From: Tenacibaculum sp. 190524A05c | Lineage (GTDB): Bacteria; Bacteroidota; Bacteroidia; Flavobacteriales; Flavobacteriaceae | DNA length: 64,000 nt | Reading direction: 5' to 3' | Assembly (NCBI RefSeq): GCF_964036595.1 | Contig: NZ_OZ038523.1 | Span: 3,788,501-3,852,500, forward strand | Shown: in pieces, positions 1 through 8,426 of the stretch | Position numbering within the stretch: the first letter of the stretch is position 1 | How the letters are laid out: each line of letters opens with the position of its first letter | The notes under the pieces: generated by a model | What the model saw: the letters and a program-made list of their open reading frames with translations, nothing else | The model's database searches: none | What the model was told of the DNA's origin: nothing | Program-made: the position numbers and the translations under genes

Positions 1-28
1 AATAACTCGTATTTTCTATTAAAAAATT

Positions 29-47
29 AAGTAACTTTGTGTTACTT
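29..47. promoter_or_regulatory. TANNTTTG promoter box inside a perfect inverted repeat
   Basis: The box TAACTTTG (32-39) matches the Bacteroidota -7 consensus TANNTTTG. It lies inside a perfect 7-bp inverted repeat, AAGTAAC (29-35) and GTTACTT (41-47), separated by 5 bases. Both are seen directly. That a dimeric repressor covers this promoter is inference. It would drive the radical SAM gene at 154, leaving a leader of roughly 100 nt. A regulator could lie upstream of the window. Confidence 0.5.
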
Positions 48-153
48 AAACGGATGATTTCGTTAATTGTAACGAGGTTGTATCGAGAAGTTATTTCTAC
101 TTTTTCTCGCTAAAATCATTCACTATTTATTGTTGAATTTTAAATGATTTTAT

Positions 154-1218
154 ATGGACTTTATAAAAGGTAGAGGTGCACAGCATAATACCCATAATCG
201 ATTTTTACAGCACAGTCATGAGGTTTTAGATGACTTTTTGAATTATTGTGAATCACAGAATGAAGAATCAGAAGACAATAAAACTTCTTACTTAGAAATT
301 TTTCCTAAAACTATTCTAAACAAAGTAAATAGTCCAGATGTCGGATTTAGTTATTCCATGAATCCTTATCAGGGTTGTGAACATGGTTGCATTTATTGCT
401 ATGCTAGAAATTCTCATGAATATTGGGGATATTCTGCAGGTTTAGATTTTGAACGAAAAATCTTATATAAGTCTAATGCTGCCGAACTTTTAGAGAAAAA
501 ACTAAGAAGTAGAAGTTGGATTCCAGAACGTATAATGCTATCAGGAAATACGGATTGTTATCAACCGCTTGAAAAGAAATTAGAGATTACGAGAAGTATG
601 CTCAAAGTTCTTTTGAAGTTGAAACATCCAGTGGGTATTATCACGAAAAATGCTTTAATCTTAAGAGATTTAGATATATTAAAAGAAATGGCTGAATTAA
701 ATTTAGTCAGTGTGAGTATTTCTATAACATCTCTTTCTGAAAAAACAAGAAGAACACTGGAACCCAGAACCGCGAGTATAAAAAGAAGGTTAGAAACGGT
801 ACAAAAATTAAGTGATAACGGAATTCCTGTTAATGTAATGATGGCCCCAATCATACCAGGAATTAATAATCATGAAATCCTTCCTATGGTTAAAAAAGTA
901 AGTGAACTTGGAGTAACATCTGTTGGATATACAGTAGTGAGATTAAATGGAGCGATTGGAGAAATATTTACAAATTGGGTTCAGAAAGCTTATCCTGATA
1001 GAGCAAATAAAATTCTAAATCAAATTAAAGAAAGCCACGGAGGTTCATTAAACGATTCTAGATATGGAACTCGAATGAGAGGCGAAGGTAAATTTGTAGA
1101 GCAGATTGCGATGCAATTCAAGTTAGCAAAGAAGCTGTACTTAATAGATAAAGAGCCAATTAAACTTGATTACAGTTTGTTCGATAAACATCAAACAAAT
1201 CAAATGAAGTTGTTTTAG
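154..1218 (+). CDS. PA0069/SplB-like radical SAM protein
   Basis: This 354-aa protein is probably a cytoplasmic radical S-adenosylmethionine enzyme of the PA0069 family, related to spore photolyase-like proteins; its substrate is unknown. The iron-sulfur motif CxxxCxxC is complete at C75, C79 and C82 (CEHGCIYCYA) and is preceded by the family's MNPYQG segment. A second family segment, GNTDCYQPLE, follows near residue 130. Length and full-length collinearity fit the family. The gene is convergent with the outer-membrane protein gene at 1224, with only five bases between them and no visible terminator. Family assignment is firm; function is not known. Confidence 0.85.
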   Translation: MDFIKGRGAQHNTHNRFLQHSHEVLDDFLNYCESQNEESEDNKTSYLEIFPKTILNKVNSPDVGFSYSMNPYQGCEHGCIYCYARNSHEYWGYSAGLDFERKILYKSNAAELLEKKLRSRSWIPERIMLSGNTDCYQPLEKKLEITRSMLKVLLKLKHPVGIITKNALILRDLDILKEMAELNLVSVSISITSLSEKTRRTLEPRTASIKRRLETVQKLSDNGIPVNVMMAPIIPGINNHEILPMVKKVSELGVTSVGYTVVRLNGAIGEIFTNWVQKAYPDRANKILNQIKESHGGSLNDSRYGTRMRGEGKFVEQIAMQFKLAKKLYLIDKEPIKLDYSLFDKHQTNQMKLF

Positions 1219-1223
1219 GTTCT

Positions 1224-2084
1224 TTACTTAATGTCTAAAAATATTCCTCCTGAAAATGATGCGTTGGCAGCAATAATACGCCCATCAAATGCTGAATCAA
1301 AATTAGCAGAGATTCCAAAGCTTTTTGTGAAGTAATACGCAAGTTCAAATCCAAAACTACTAAACTCAATATTATTTGCAAAAATGCTCCCGTTACTGGT
1401 TATAGCATTTAGACTTCCATTTTTTAATGATTTTAAGATATTTAGTCTAGTTATAAACCATAATTTGTTCTCCAGGAAATTTATTCCTCCTTCCAATCCA
1501 GTTCTAAATTCATCAGAAAACCCTTCTGATCTGTTATTGTAGCCTAAATAAGATTTAGCATAAAAAGGTAAATCGTAGACTTTACCACTATAACCTAAAT
1601 ACGTTGAAATGTACTGGTTAAATTCACCATCACCAGTTTGAAAACTTCCATCGCTTCCCCCACTATCATTACCAGTGGGAAGTCCTAAAATAAGTTTTAC
1701 AGATGCAGCCCAGTTGTTTTTTTGGTAAATATTATAATTAACTCCTAAGTCAATATCTCCTAAAGAACTTACAGTTTCTCCAGCGCTAATTACGCTCCCA
1801 TTGGTTCCAGAAATTTGGTTATTCTGAGAAATACTTGAGTAAAAAGGTAAGAAAGTAATTATATCTAGTTTGCTGGTAATACCATATTCTCCATAGAGAT
1901 TTAAGTTGAATTGAGTTCTAGTCACATTTGGATCAATGGCTCCAGTGTCCGTGTAGTGTTGATCTGATTGCAAATACCAAGCTCCTAATTTTAAATAACC
2001 GTTTCCTTTTCCTTTACTCCATTGAGCATTTACTTTTATAAATACTAATGAAAACAAGACTGCTAAAAATATATTTTTTCTCAT
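1224..2084 (-). CDS. Outer-membrane beta-barrel protein, transporter-like
   Basis: This 286-aa protein has an N-terminal signal peptide ending near the NAQ at residues 19-21. The rest alternates short hydrophobic/aromatic strands with Gly/Asn/Ser-rich turns, as in small outer-membrane beta-barrels. The pattern recalls the MetA-pathway/alginate-type transporter barrels, but I cannot assign a substrate. It follows the Big2/DM13 lipoprotein gene on the same strand with a 9-base gap, so the two are probably one transcript and may act together in the outer membrane. The barrel fold is inferred from strand pattern and the signal peptide. Confidence 0.6.
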   Translation of the reverse strand: MRKNIFLAVLFSLVFIKVNAQWSKGKGNGYLKLGAWYLQSDQHYTDTGAIDPNVTRTQFNLNLYGEYGITSKLDIITFLPFYSSISQNNQISGTNGSVISAGETVSSLGDIDLGVNYNIYQKNNWAASVKLILGLPTGNDSGGSDGSFQTGDGEFNQYISTYLGYSGKVYDLPFYAKSYLGYNNRSEGFSDEFRTGLEGGINFLENKLWFITRLNILKSLKNGSLNAITSNGSIFANNIEFSSFGFELAYYFTKSFGISANFDSAFDGRIIAANASFSGGIFLDIK

Positions 2085-2093
2085 GAACTTAAC

Positions 2094-2777
2094 TTATTCT
2101 ATTTCGGCTTCACCGACTTTCACACTAAAAGGCTTACACCAGTATAGTAAATGTGTAAAATCGTTTATTCCTGTATTTTCTATGATATAGGTATGACTTC
2201 CACTAAAAACAGGAACTGCGCCAACTTCTTTAGCGTTATTAATGGTACTTGTGTTGTTTGTTAAGTAGAGATACAAACCAGGTAAACTAGAGGAAGCATT
2301 ATAGTCATCATTAATCACTAGTTCTAGGTTATTAGTATTTGCTATTTCTTTAATAGTAAATGTTCCTTCTAGGGTATAACTACTTGTGGTAATAATTGTA
2401 CCAGTTTTTGTTGTTATATCGTTATTATTAACGGGTTCAGCTACAACAGAAATTATGTTGGAGTCAGAAATTGGGCCCGATGGAGCATTTACATTTGCTC
2501 TAATTGTTGTTTGACCATTACTCTGAGCTGTAACTAATCCGTTATTATCAATAGTTGCGATTGTGGGATCATCACTAGTCCAGGAAATATTAATGTCAAC
2601 AGTTTTTCCAACATTATCGGTGTATCTAGTAGTGAATTGATATGTATCATTTATTGTTATTTCATTTATAGGGTTAGTAATTGTAAAAGCTTCATCAACT
2701 CTATCATCAATAATATCATCCTGGATACAACTCTGAAGAGCGAATACACAAATTAAAATTTGAAACCAATTTTTCAT
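2094..2777 (-). CDS. Lipoprotein with Big2 Ig-like and DM13 domains
   Basis: This 227-aa protein begins with a lipoprotein signal peptide whose lipobox is LQSC (Cys17). Residues about 32-100 look like a bacterial Ig-like Big2 domain (SWTSDDPTIATID, then GLVTAQSNG). Residues about 125-227 match the DM13 domain pattern, ending in LLYWCKPFSVKVGEA with its single conserved Cys. DM13 domains have been proposed to take part in redox or electron-transfer reactions; the role here is unknown. It is first in a likely two-gene operon with the beta-barrel gene at 1224. Start choice is firm because the lipobox lies at the expected distance. Confidence 0.72.
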   Translation of the reverse strand: MKNWFQILICVFALQSCIQDDIIDDRVDEAFTITNPINEITINDTYQFTTRYTDNVGKTVDINISWTSDDPTIATIDNNGLVTAQSNGQTTIRANVNAPSGPISDSNIISVVAEPVNNNDITTKTGTIITTSSYTLEGTFTIKEIANTNNLELVINDDYNASSSLPGLYLYLTNNTSTINNAKEVGAVPVFSGSHTYIIENTGINDFTHLLYWCKPFSVKVGEAEIE

Positions 2778-2872
2778 GAGTTAAAACTTCTTTGATTACG
2801 CCTTTGGTCGTTTTAATAACAGAAGATTTACAAGGGATTATAAAAAAATAATTTCGTGGGTAGTAATTTTAT

Positions 2873-2901
2873 ATAAAGTATTATTGGATGGATTACTTTA
2901 T
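2873..2901. promoter_or_regulatory. Inverted repeat in divergent intergenic region
   Basis: ATAAAGTA (2873-2880) and TACTTTAT (2894-2901) form perfect 8-bp arms with a 13-base spacer, between the divergent DM13 lipoprotein and AraC-family genes. No T-run follows, so a terminator is unlikely. An operator is a reasonable inference, for example for the adjacent AraC-type regulator, but it is unproven. Confidence 0.4.
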
Positions 2902-2972
2902 CAATTAAGGTTTTTTAAAATAAAATTAATTAGAATCATTTTTTATTTTAGTTGAAAATTTGTCGGAAAGTT

Positions 2973-4019
2973 ATGTTTGATAACCCAGTGTTATTTTTTG
3001 TTTGTGGATTAGGAGTGTTTAATGGATTTCTAGTAGCATTATATTTTCTGTTTTTTAATAGAGAAAGAAGAGTGCAAAACTTCATATTTGGGTTGTTAGT
3101 TCTTTTTTTAAGTATGAGAATAGGTAAATCCTTATATGTGATTTTTACGCCTAAAGAAGAACGAAATATTACATTAATACAAATAGGTTTATCTGCATGT
3201 TTCTTGATAGGCGTAAGTTTATACTACTACATAAAGTCATCCCTAGAAAATAAAAAAGAGATTCCTGTAAAGTGGAAATTGAACTTTGCGTTCATGACAA
3301 CAATTATGGTTGTTTTGGGATTGGTTTTTCCATATGAAAACTCAAGAGGTTTATGGAATTCATATATAGTTTATATTATCTATTTTGTTTGGGGAATTTA
3401 TATTCTAGCTGCAGGATATGTCTTGAGAAATACAATTCAAAAATTAATTGCTAAATCGAAAGAATGTACTACTTCGGAAATTTGGTTGATTTGGGTGTAT
3501 GCTGCGAATCTGTTAATTTTCATAGCCTATTTAATTGGAATGTTCTATTTGTATTTAGTTGGCACAATTACATTTTCAATTGTTTTTTATGTCTTGTTGA
3601 TTTTCTTTATGTCTAAAAAGAATAGAGAAGTAATTTTTAAAGAATTGCCCGAGAAATATGCTTCAAAAAAGATAATCGATACAGAGGCAGAACTATTATT
3701 GAAAAAACTAAATGAGTTAATCTCTACAAAAGTGTTGTATAAAAATACAAGCATAAAAATTTCTCATGTTGCTAAAGAAATTGGAATAACTCCACATAAA
3801 TTGTCACAATTATTAAATGATAATCTCGGAAAAAGCTTCACTGCTTTTATGAATGAGTACAGAATTGAAGAAGCTAAAAAATTACTTCAAGAAAGAAAAG
3901 AATTAACATTAGAAGCTATTGGGTTTGAGGCTGGTTTTTCTTCAAAATCAAACTTTTATGCGACGTTTAAAAAAGTGGTAGGTCAAACGCCATCACAGTT
4001 TCAACAACAGTTTTTATAG
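2973..4019 (+). CDS. Membrane-anchored AraC-family transcriptional regulator
   Basis: The protein has an N-terminal block of about seven hydrophobic segments (residues about 1-215) followed by a C-terminal AraC/XylS DNA-binding domain (residues about 240-348). The second helix-turn-helix shows the usual ..EAGFSSKSNFYATFKKVVGQTPSQF signature. Such proteins sense a signal in or across the membrane. I chose the ATG at 2973; an upstream TTG at 2952 adds seven residues but breaks the hydrophobic N-terminus. A 12-bp hairpin separates it from the NTF2-like and DUF5916 genes downstream, which it may regulate. Confidence 0.8.
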   Translation: MFDNPVLFFVCGLGVFNGFLVALYFLFFNRERRVQNFIFGLLVLFLSMRIGKSLYVIFTPKEERNITLIQIGLSACFLIGVSLYYYIKSSLENKKEIPVKWKLNFAFMTTIMVVLGLVFPYENSRGLWNSYIVYIIYFVWGIYILAAGYVLRNTIQKLIAKSKECTTSEIWLIWVYAANLLIFIAYLIGMFYLYLVGTITFSIVFYVLLIFFMSKKNREVIFKELPEKYASKKIIDTEAELLLKKLNELISTKVLYKNTSIKISHVAKEIGITPHKLSQLLNDNLGKSFTAFMNEYRIEEAKKLLQERKELTLEAIGFEAGFSSKSNFYATFKKVVGQTPSQFQQQFL

Positions 4020-4026
4020 TCTTGTT

Positions 4027-4053
4027 TTATAATTCAGGACACCTGAATTATAA
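4027..4053. promoter_or_regulatory. Perfect 12-bp inverted repeat, terminator or operator
   Basis: TTATAATTCAGG (4027-4038) and CCTGAATTATAA (4042-4053) are perfect arms with a 3-base loop. It starts 8 bases after the AraC gene stop and ends 59 bases before the NTF2-like gene. There is no clear poly-T tract on either strand, so a standard Rho-independent terminator is doubtful. It could be an attenuating hairpin or an operator for the downstream pair. Confidence 0.45.
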
Positions 4054-4112
4054 TTAATCATCTTCTTTGAAAAGAGTTTCAAGAGTTTTGAGTCAAATTT
4101 AAATTCAAAACG

Positions 4113-4538
4113 ATGAAACAAGTTTTAATAGCCTTGATCTTAATTGGATCCCAAGTTGTCAACGGACAATCAGAACTTCAAAATGTAGAAAAAACACTTC
4201 AAAATTATATTCATGGAAGTTCATATAATGAGTTGGATCAGTTAAAAAGTGCATTTACCGAGAATGCAACATTATACTTAACTACAAAAAGTGGATTCCA
4301 AAGATTTACACCAGAAGAGTATGCAGGATTCTTTAAGAATAAAACTAAGGGAGAATTTAATGGACGAGTAGGGAAGGTGTTATCAATTGATGTGGTATGC
4401 GATATTGCATCTGCAAAAGTTGAAATTGCTGGTCCAGACAGAAAATGGGTTTATATTGATTTGTTCTTGTTGAAGAAGCAAGGTGAAAATTGGAGTATTA
4501 TTAGTAAAACGGCAACGAGAGTAGATGAAAGTAAGTAG
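4113..4538 (+). CDS. Secreted NTF2-like (lumazine-binding-like) protein
   Basis: This 141-aa protein has a signal peptide (residues 1-18, ending VNGQ) and then a single NTF2/SnoaL-like alpha+beta cone fold of about 120 residues. The pattern (helical ENVEKTLQNYIHG-type start, FTENATLY, then a strand-rich end with WSIISK) is that of the putative lumazine-binding/NTF2-like family common in Bacteroidota. No catalytic residue can be named. Its stop codon lies between two possible starts of the DUF5916 gene (4525 and 4540), so the two genes are almost certainly translationally coupled. Confidence 0.7.
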   Translation: MKQVLIALILIGSQVVNGQSELQNVEKTLQNYIHGSSYNELDQLKSAFTENATLYLTTKSGFQRFTPEEYAGFFKNKTKGEFNGRVGKVLSIDVVCDIASAKVEIAGPDRKWVYIDLFLLKKQGENWSIISKTATRVDESK

Positions 4539-4539
4539 A

Positions 4540-6693
4540 ATGAAGTATGTTGCGGTAATCTTATTGTTGTTGTGGAATATGATATCATATTCTCAAGATT
4601 CATCAATACAATTCAGAGATGTAAACGTTGAAATTGATGGGAGTTTAAATGAAGAGGTTTGGAAGTCGATACCTGTACATACTAATTTTCATAATCTGCT
4701 ACCAACGGATGAAGGTTTGGCAGATAATCAAACAGAAGTTAAAATTTTTCATAATGGGGAATATCTTTTTGTAGGGGCAATTTATCATGATACAACATCG
4801 AAACAACAAGTGAGTTCATTAAAAAGAGATGTTTCAATTGGTATAAGTGACGCTTTTATAATGGTTTTAGATACCCAACATCAACAGCAAAATGGAAACT
4901 TATTTGCGGTGAATACATACGGAACACAAGTAGATGCTTTAGTAGAACGAAATGAGACGGGATATGGCTTAAATTTCAGTTGGAATGCTGTTTGGAGAAC
5001 AAAAACGACAGTAGTGGGTAATGATAAGATTTATGAAATCGCAATCCCGTTTAAAGCATTAAATTTTGATAAAGAAAAATCCACTTTTGGTGTCCAATTT
5101 TATGTGCGAGATATCAAAAATAACTCGTGGACAATACTTACCGATTTAAGTAGAAATTACCTCACATTTGATTTACGCTTTACTAAACCTTTTAGACTAG
5201 AAAAAGTTCCAGAAACAATCCGTTCTCGATTTGCGGTTTCACCATCGGTTACCTTAAATTATCAAAATGTGGATAGTGATGATGAAACTACTTTTAGACC
5301 CAGTTTAGATGTTCAATACAACCTTTCTTCTTCGTTAAAGTTGGATGCTACAATTAATCCTGATTTTTCGCAGATAGATGTCGATCAACAAGTAACAAAC
5401 TTGTCTCGTTTTTCTGTTTTCTTTCCAGAGCGTAGAAACTTCTTTTTAGAAAATGCTGATTTGTTCGCAAACCTAGGAACTTCTGATGTAAACCCGTTTT
5501 ATTCTAGAAAGATTGGAGCGGAGAATGAAATTCAATTCGGATTAAAATTATCTGGGAATGTTGCTCAAAAGACTAGAATAGGAGTATTGAATGTTCAAAC
5601 CAATAAGAATGAAAATATAAATGCTCAAAATTATTCAGTGGTAGTTGGAGAGCAGCAGTTAACGAAACAGCTAACTGCTACTGCGTTTATGATTAATAGA
5701 CAAGAAACGGAAGGTTTTAGTTTTATTGATGATTATAATAGAGTTGCAGGTGCGAACTTGAATTTTAAATCAGGAAATAATAAGTGGATTGGTTTAGCTA
5801 ATGCTGCGATGAGTTTTAATCCAGAAATTTCAGGAAAGAATAAATTCTTAAATCTTGGAATAGATTATAACGATCGAGGTTTGCAAGGAGGTTTCTCGGT
5901 TAAAAAAGTAGAAGAAAATTATATTACAGATGTTGGTTTTACTCCAAGATTATTTACCTACGATGCGGTTAATGATGTTGTAGTTAGAGAAGGTTATTAT
6001 CAAACTTCAAGTTATTTACAGTATACAAAGTTTTATGATAGTTCAAGAAAATTGAATTCAATTCGATATTTGAATTACAGTAACAATACTTATTTTGATG
6101 TTGATGGAAGTGTAAATCAAATGAGTCATTTTTTAAATTCTGCTGTTTTCTTTAAAGATTTATCTGCAGTTTATTATGTACTTAATTATGATGAGATTGA
6201 TTTAAAATATGGATTTGATGTTTTGGGAAATGGTAATGCTTTGTCTACAAGTAATTACAATAATTGGAATTTGAAAGTCGGATATAATTCAGCAAATAAT
6301 CAGCAATTACGTTACCGTGTTAATATTCAAAAAGGAAGGTTTTATGAAGGTGAAAAAATTTCTGGAGGAATATATGTCAATTATCAATTATTACCTTTTG
6401 CCAATTTGGAATTATCGCATGATGTTAATTCTATTGATTTAAATGAATTAGGAAAAGAAACATTTCATTTAAGTAGGTTTACGGGTCAAATATTTTTTAA
6501 TAATAGATTGAATTGGACAACTTATGTTCAATACAACAACCAACGAAATAACTTTAATGTGAATAGTCGATTACAATGGGAGTATAAGCCTTTAAGCTAT
6601 GTCTATTTAGTAGTGACAGATAATTTCGATAAAAACTTTAATAGAACAAATTGGGGAGTTGCTTTTAAAATGAATTATCGATTTGATTTTTAA
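4540..6693 (+). CDS. DUF5916 outer-membrane protein with CBM9-like domain
   Basis: About 717 aa. A signal peptide (to SYSQ) is followed by a CBM9-like domain (residues about 25-210: IDGSLNEEVWKSIP, TEVKIFHNGEYLFV) and a long C-terminal beta-barrel region ending in aromatic phenylalanine-rich strands. DUF5916 proteins are presumed outer-membrane proteins of unknown substrate. The family hallmark FFPERRNFFLENADLF is present near residue 300. I chose the ATG at 4540 because it starts directly at the signal peptide; the ATG at 4525 overlaps the upstream gene and adds five residues. A paralogue lies at 49157-51658. Confidence 0.8.
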   Translation: MKYVAVILLLLWNMISYSQDSSIQFRDVNVEIDGSLNEEVWKSIPVHTNFHNLLPTDEGLADNQTEVKIFHNGEYLFVGAIYHDTTSKQQVSSLKRDVSIGISDAFIMVLDTQHQQQNGNLFAVNTYGTQVDALVERNETGYGLNFSWNAVWRTKTTVVGNDKIYEIAIPFKALNFDKEKSTFGVQFYVRDIKNNSWTILTDLSRNYLTFDLRFTKPFRLEKVPETIRSRFAVSPSVTLNYQNVDSDDETTFRPSLDVQYNLSSSLKLDATINPDFSQIDVDQQVTNLSRFSVFFPERRNFFLENADLFANLGTSDVNPFYSRKIGAENEIQFGLKLSGNVAQKTRIGVLNVQTNKNENINAQNYSVVVGEQQLTKQLTATAFMINRQETEGFSFIDDYNRVAGANLNFKSGNNKWIGLANAAMSFNPEISGKNKFLNLGIDYNDRGLQGGFSVKKVEENYITDVGFTPRLFTYDAVNDVVVREGYYQTSSYLQYTKFYDSSRKLNSIRYLNYSNNTYFDVDGSVNQMSHFLNSAVFFKDLSAVYYVLNYDEIDLKYGFDVLGNGNALSTSNYNNWNLKVGYNSANNQQLRYRVNIQKGRFYEGEKISGGIYVNYQLLPFANLELSHDVNSIDLNELGKETFHLSRFTGQIFFNNRLNWTTYVQYNNQRNNFNVNSRLQWEYKPLSYVYLVVTDNFDKNFNRTNWGVAFKMNYRFDF

Positions 6694-6706
6694 TATGGTT
6701 ATAAAT

Positions 6707-6739
6707 AAAAAACTCGGAGTGAAAGCTCCGAGTTTTTTT
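6707..6739. terminator. Bidirectional Rho-independent terminator
   Basis: The stem ACTCGGAG (6712-6719) pairs with CTCCGAGT (6726-6733), flanked by an A-run on the left and a T-run on the right. It sits between the convergent DUF5916 and pdhC genes and can serve both strands. Confidence 0.85.
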
Positions 6740-6756
6740 ATAAATATTGAATCTAG

Positions 6757-8400
6757 TTACACTAACATAGTAACTGGATTTTCGATAAACGTTTTTAATG
6801 TTTGTAAGAACTGAGCTCCAACAGCACCATCAACAGTTCTGTGGTCACAAGCTAATGTTAACATCATTGTGTTTCCAACAACAATTTGTCCGTCTTTAAC
6901 TACAGGTTTTTGAACAATAGCACCAACAGATAAAATTGCTGAATTTGGTTGGTTTATAATTGAAGTAAAACTTTCAATTCCAAACATTCCAAGGTTAGAA
7001 ACTGTAAAAGTACTTCCTTGCATTTCGTCTGGTTTAATTTTCTTACTTCTTGCTTTACCAGCTAAATCCTTAACAGATGCTCCGATTTGAGTTAAGGTCA
7101 TAGCATCAGTATGTTTAACTACAGGAACAACTAATCCTTCATCAACAGCTACAGCAACACCAACATGAATATGACTATGGTATTTAGTAGTATTATCTGT
7201 CCAAGAAGTATTTACTTGTGGGTGCTTTCTTAATGCCATTGCACAAGCTTTTACAACCATATCGTTAAAAGAAACTTTAACATCAGGAATAGCATTAATA
7301 GTTTTACGAGAAGCAATTGCGTTATCCATATCTACTTCAATGTTTAAGTAGAAGTGAGGTGCAGAGAATTTAGAATTACCTAAACTTCTTGCGATTGCTT
7401 TACGCATTTGAGAGTTTTTAACTTCTTCAGTTCTCTCTTCTCCTGCAACAACAAAATTAGTTACAGCAGCAGTTGGTGTACTTGTACTTTGAGAAACAGG
7501 AGCAGAAGCTTCAGTTTTCGCAGCTGGAGTATAGTTTTCTACGTCTTTCTTAACGATTCTTCCATTTTCACCAGAACCTTTAACATCTGCTAAATTAATT
7601 CCTTTGTCTTTAGCAATTTTCTTAGCTAAAGGTGAAGCAAAAATTCTTCCTCCAGAATTAGAAGTTGTAGTGTTTGCTACAGTTTCTTGAGCAGCAGGAG
7701 CAGCTTTTTCAGCAGGCTTTGATTCTGTTGGTTTTTCTTCACTGGGAGTTGCAGTAGCTAATCCGCCATTTTTCTGAGCTTCGATTACAGCAGAAATATC
7801 AGTTCCTTCAGCTCCAATAATAGCTAATAAACTATCGACTGGTGCACTTTCTCCTTCGTTAATTCCAATGTATAAAAGAGTTCCTTCATAAAAAGATTCG
7901 AACTCCATTGTAGCTTTATCAGTTTCAATTTCAGCTAAAATATCTCCTTCTTCAACTTTATCTCCAACATTTTTCAACCAAGACGCTACTGTACCTTCAG
8001 CCATAGTATCACTAAGTCTAGGCATAGTTACAACTTGAACTCCATCTGGAATTGAAACAGAAGTATTACTTGAAGTATTCTCTTCTTTTGTTGATTCTTT
8101 AGCTTCTTCCTTTTTTGGTTCTTCTGTAGAACCTTGACTTAAAAGTGCAGAAAAATCTTCACCTTCTTCACCAATAATTGCTAATAAAGTATCTACTGGA
8201 GCTCCTTCACCTTCATTAACTCCAATATGTAATAAAGTACCTTCATGGAAAGATTCAAATTCCATTGTAGCCTTATCAGTTTCAATTTCAGCTAAAATAT
8301 CTCCTTCCTCAACTTTATCACCAACTTTTTTTAACCAAGAAGCTACTACTCCTTCTTCCATAGTGTCGCTTAAGCGAGGCATATTAATTACTGTTGCCAT
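6757..8400 (-). CDS. pdhC: Pyruvate dehydrogenase E2, dihydrolipoamide acetyltransferase
   Basis: This 547-aa enzyme transfers the acetyl group from lipoamide to CoA in the pyruvate dehydrogenase complex. Two lipoyl domains (residues about 5-77 and 124-196) each carry the lipoylated lysine in the motif ETDKATMEFES (K43 and K162). A peripheral-subunit-binding domain follows (about 253-290: ASPLAKKIAKDKGINL). The CoA acyltransferase domain runs from about 325 to the end with the catalytic DHRTVDGA motif near the C-terminus. Ala/Pro/Thr/Glu-rich linkers separate the domains. It lies 26 bases downstream of pdhA on the same strand. No E1 beta or E3 gene is in the window. Confidence 0.95.
   Translation of the reverse strand: MATVINMPRLSDTMEEGVVASWLKKVGDKVEEGDILAEIETDKATMEFESFHEGTLLHIGVNEGEGAPVDTLLAIIGEEGEDFSALLSQGSTEEPKKEEAKESTKEENTSSNTSVSIPDGVQVVTMPRLSDTMAEGTVASWLKNVGDKVEEGDILAEIETDKATMEFESFYEGTLLYIGINEGESAPVDSLLAIIGAEGTDISAVIEAQKNGGLATATPSEEKPTESKPAEKAAPAAQETVANTTTSNSGGRIFASPLAKKIAKDKGINLADVKGSGENGRIVKKDVENYTPAAKTEASAPVSQSTSTPTAAVTNFVVAGEERTEEVKNSQMRKAIARSLGNSKFSAPHFYLNIEVDMDNAIASRKTINAIPDVKVSFNDMVVKACAMALRKHPQVNTSWTDNTTKYHSHIHVGVAVAVDEGLVVPVVKHTDAMTLTQIGASVKDLAGKARSKKIKPDEMQGSTFTVSNLGMFGIESFTSIINQPNSAILSVGAIVQKPVVKDGQIVVGNTMMLTLACDHRTVDGAVGAQFLQTLKTFIENPVTMLV
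7813..8388 (-). repeat. Internal duplication of the lipoyl domain in pdhC
   Basis: The coding segments for lipoyl domain 1 (about 8170-8388) and lipoyl domain 2 (about 7813-8031) are near-identical direct repeats, with long identical stretches such as around the lipoyl-lysine codons. Tandem lipoyl domains are normal in E2 proteins. The nucleotide similarity suggests recent duplication or conversion between the domains. Confidence 0.75.
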
Positions 8401-8426
8401 TTTTCCTAAGTTTTAGTAGGTTATAT

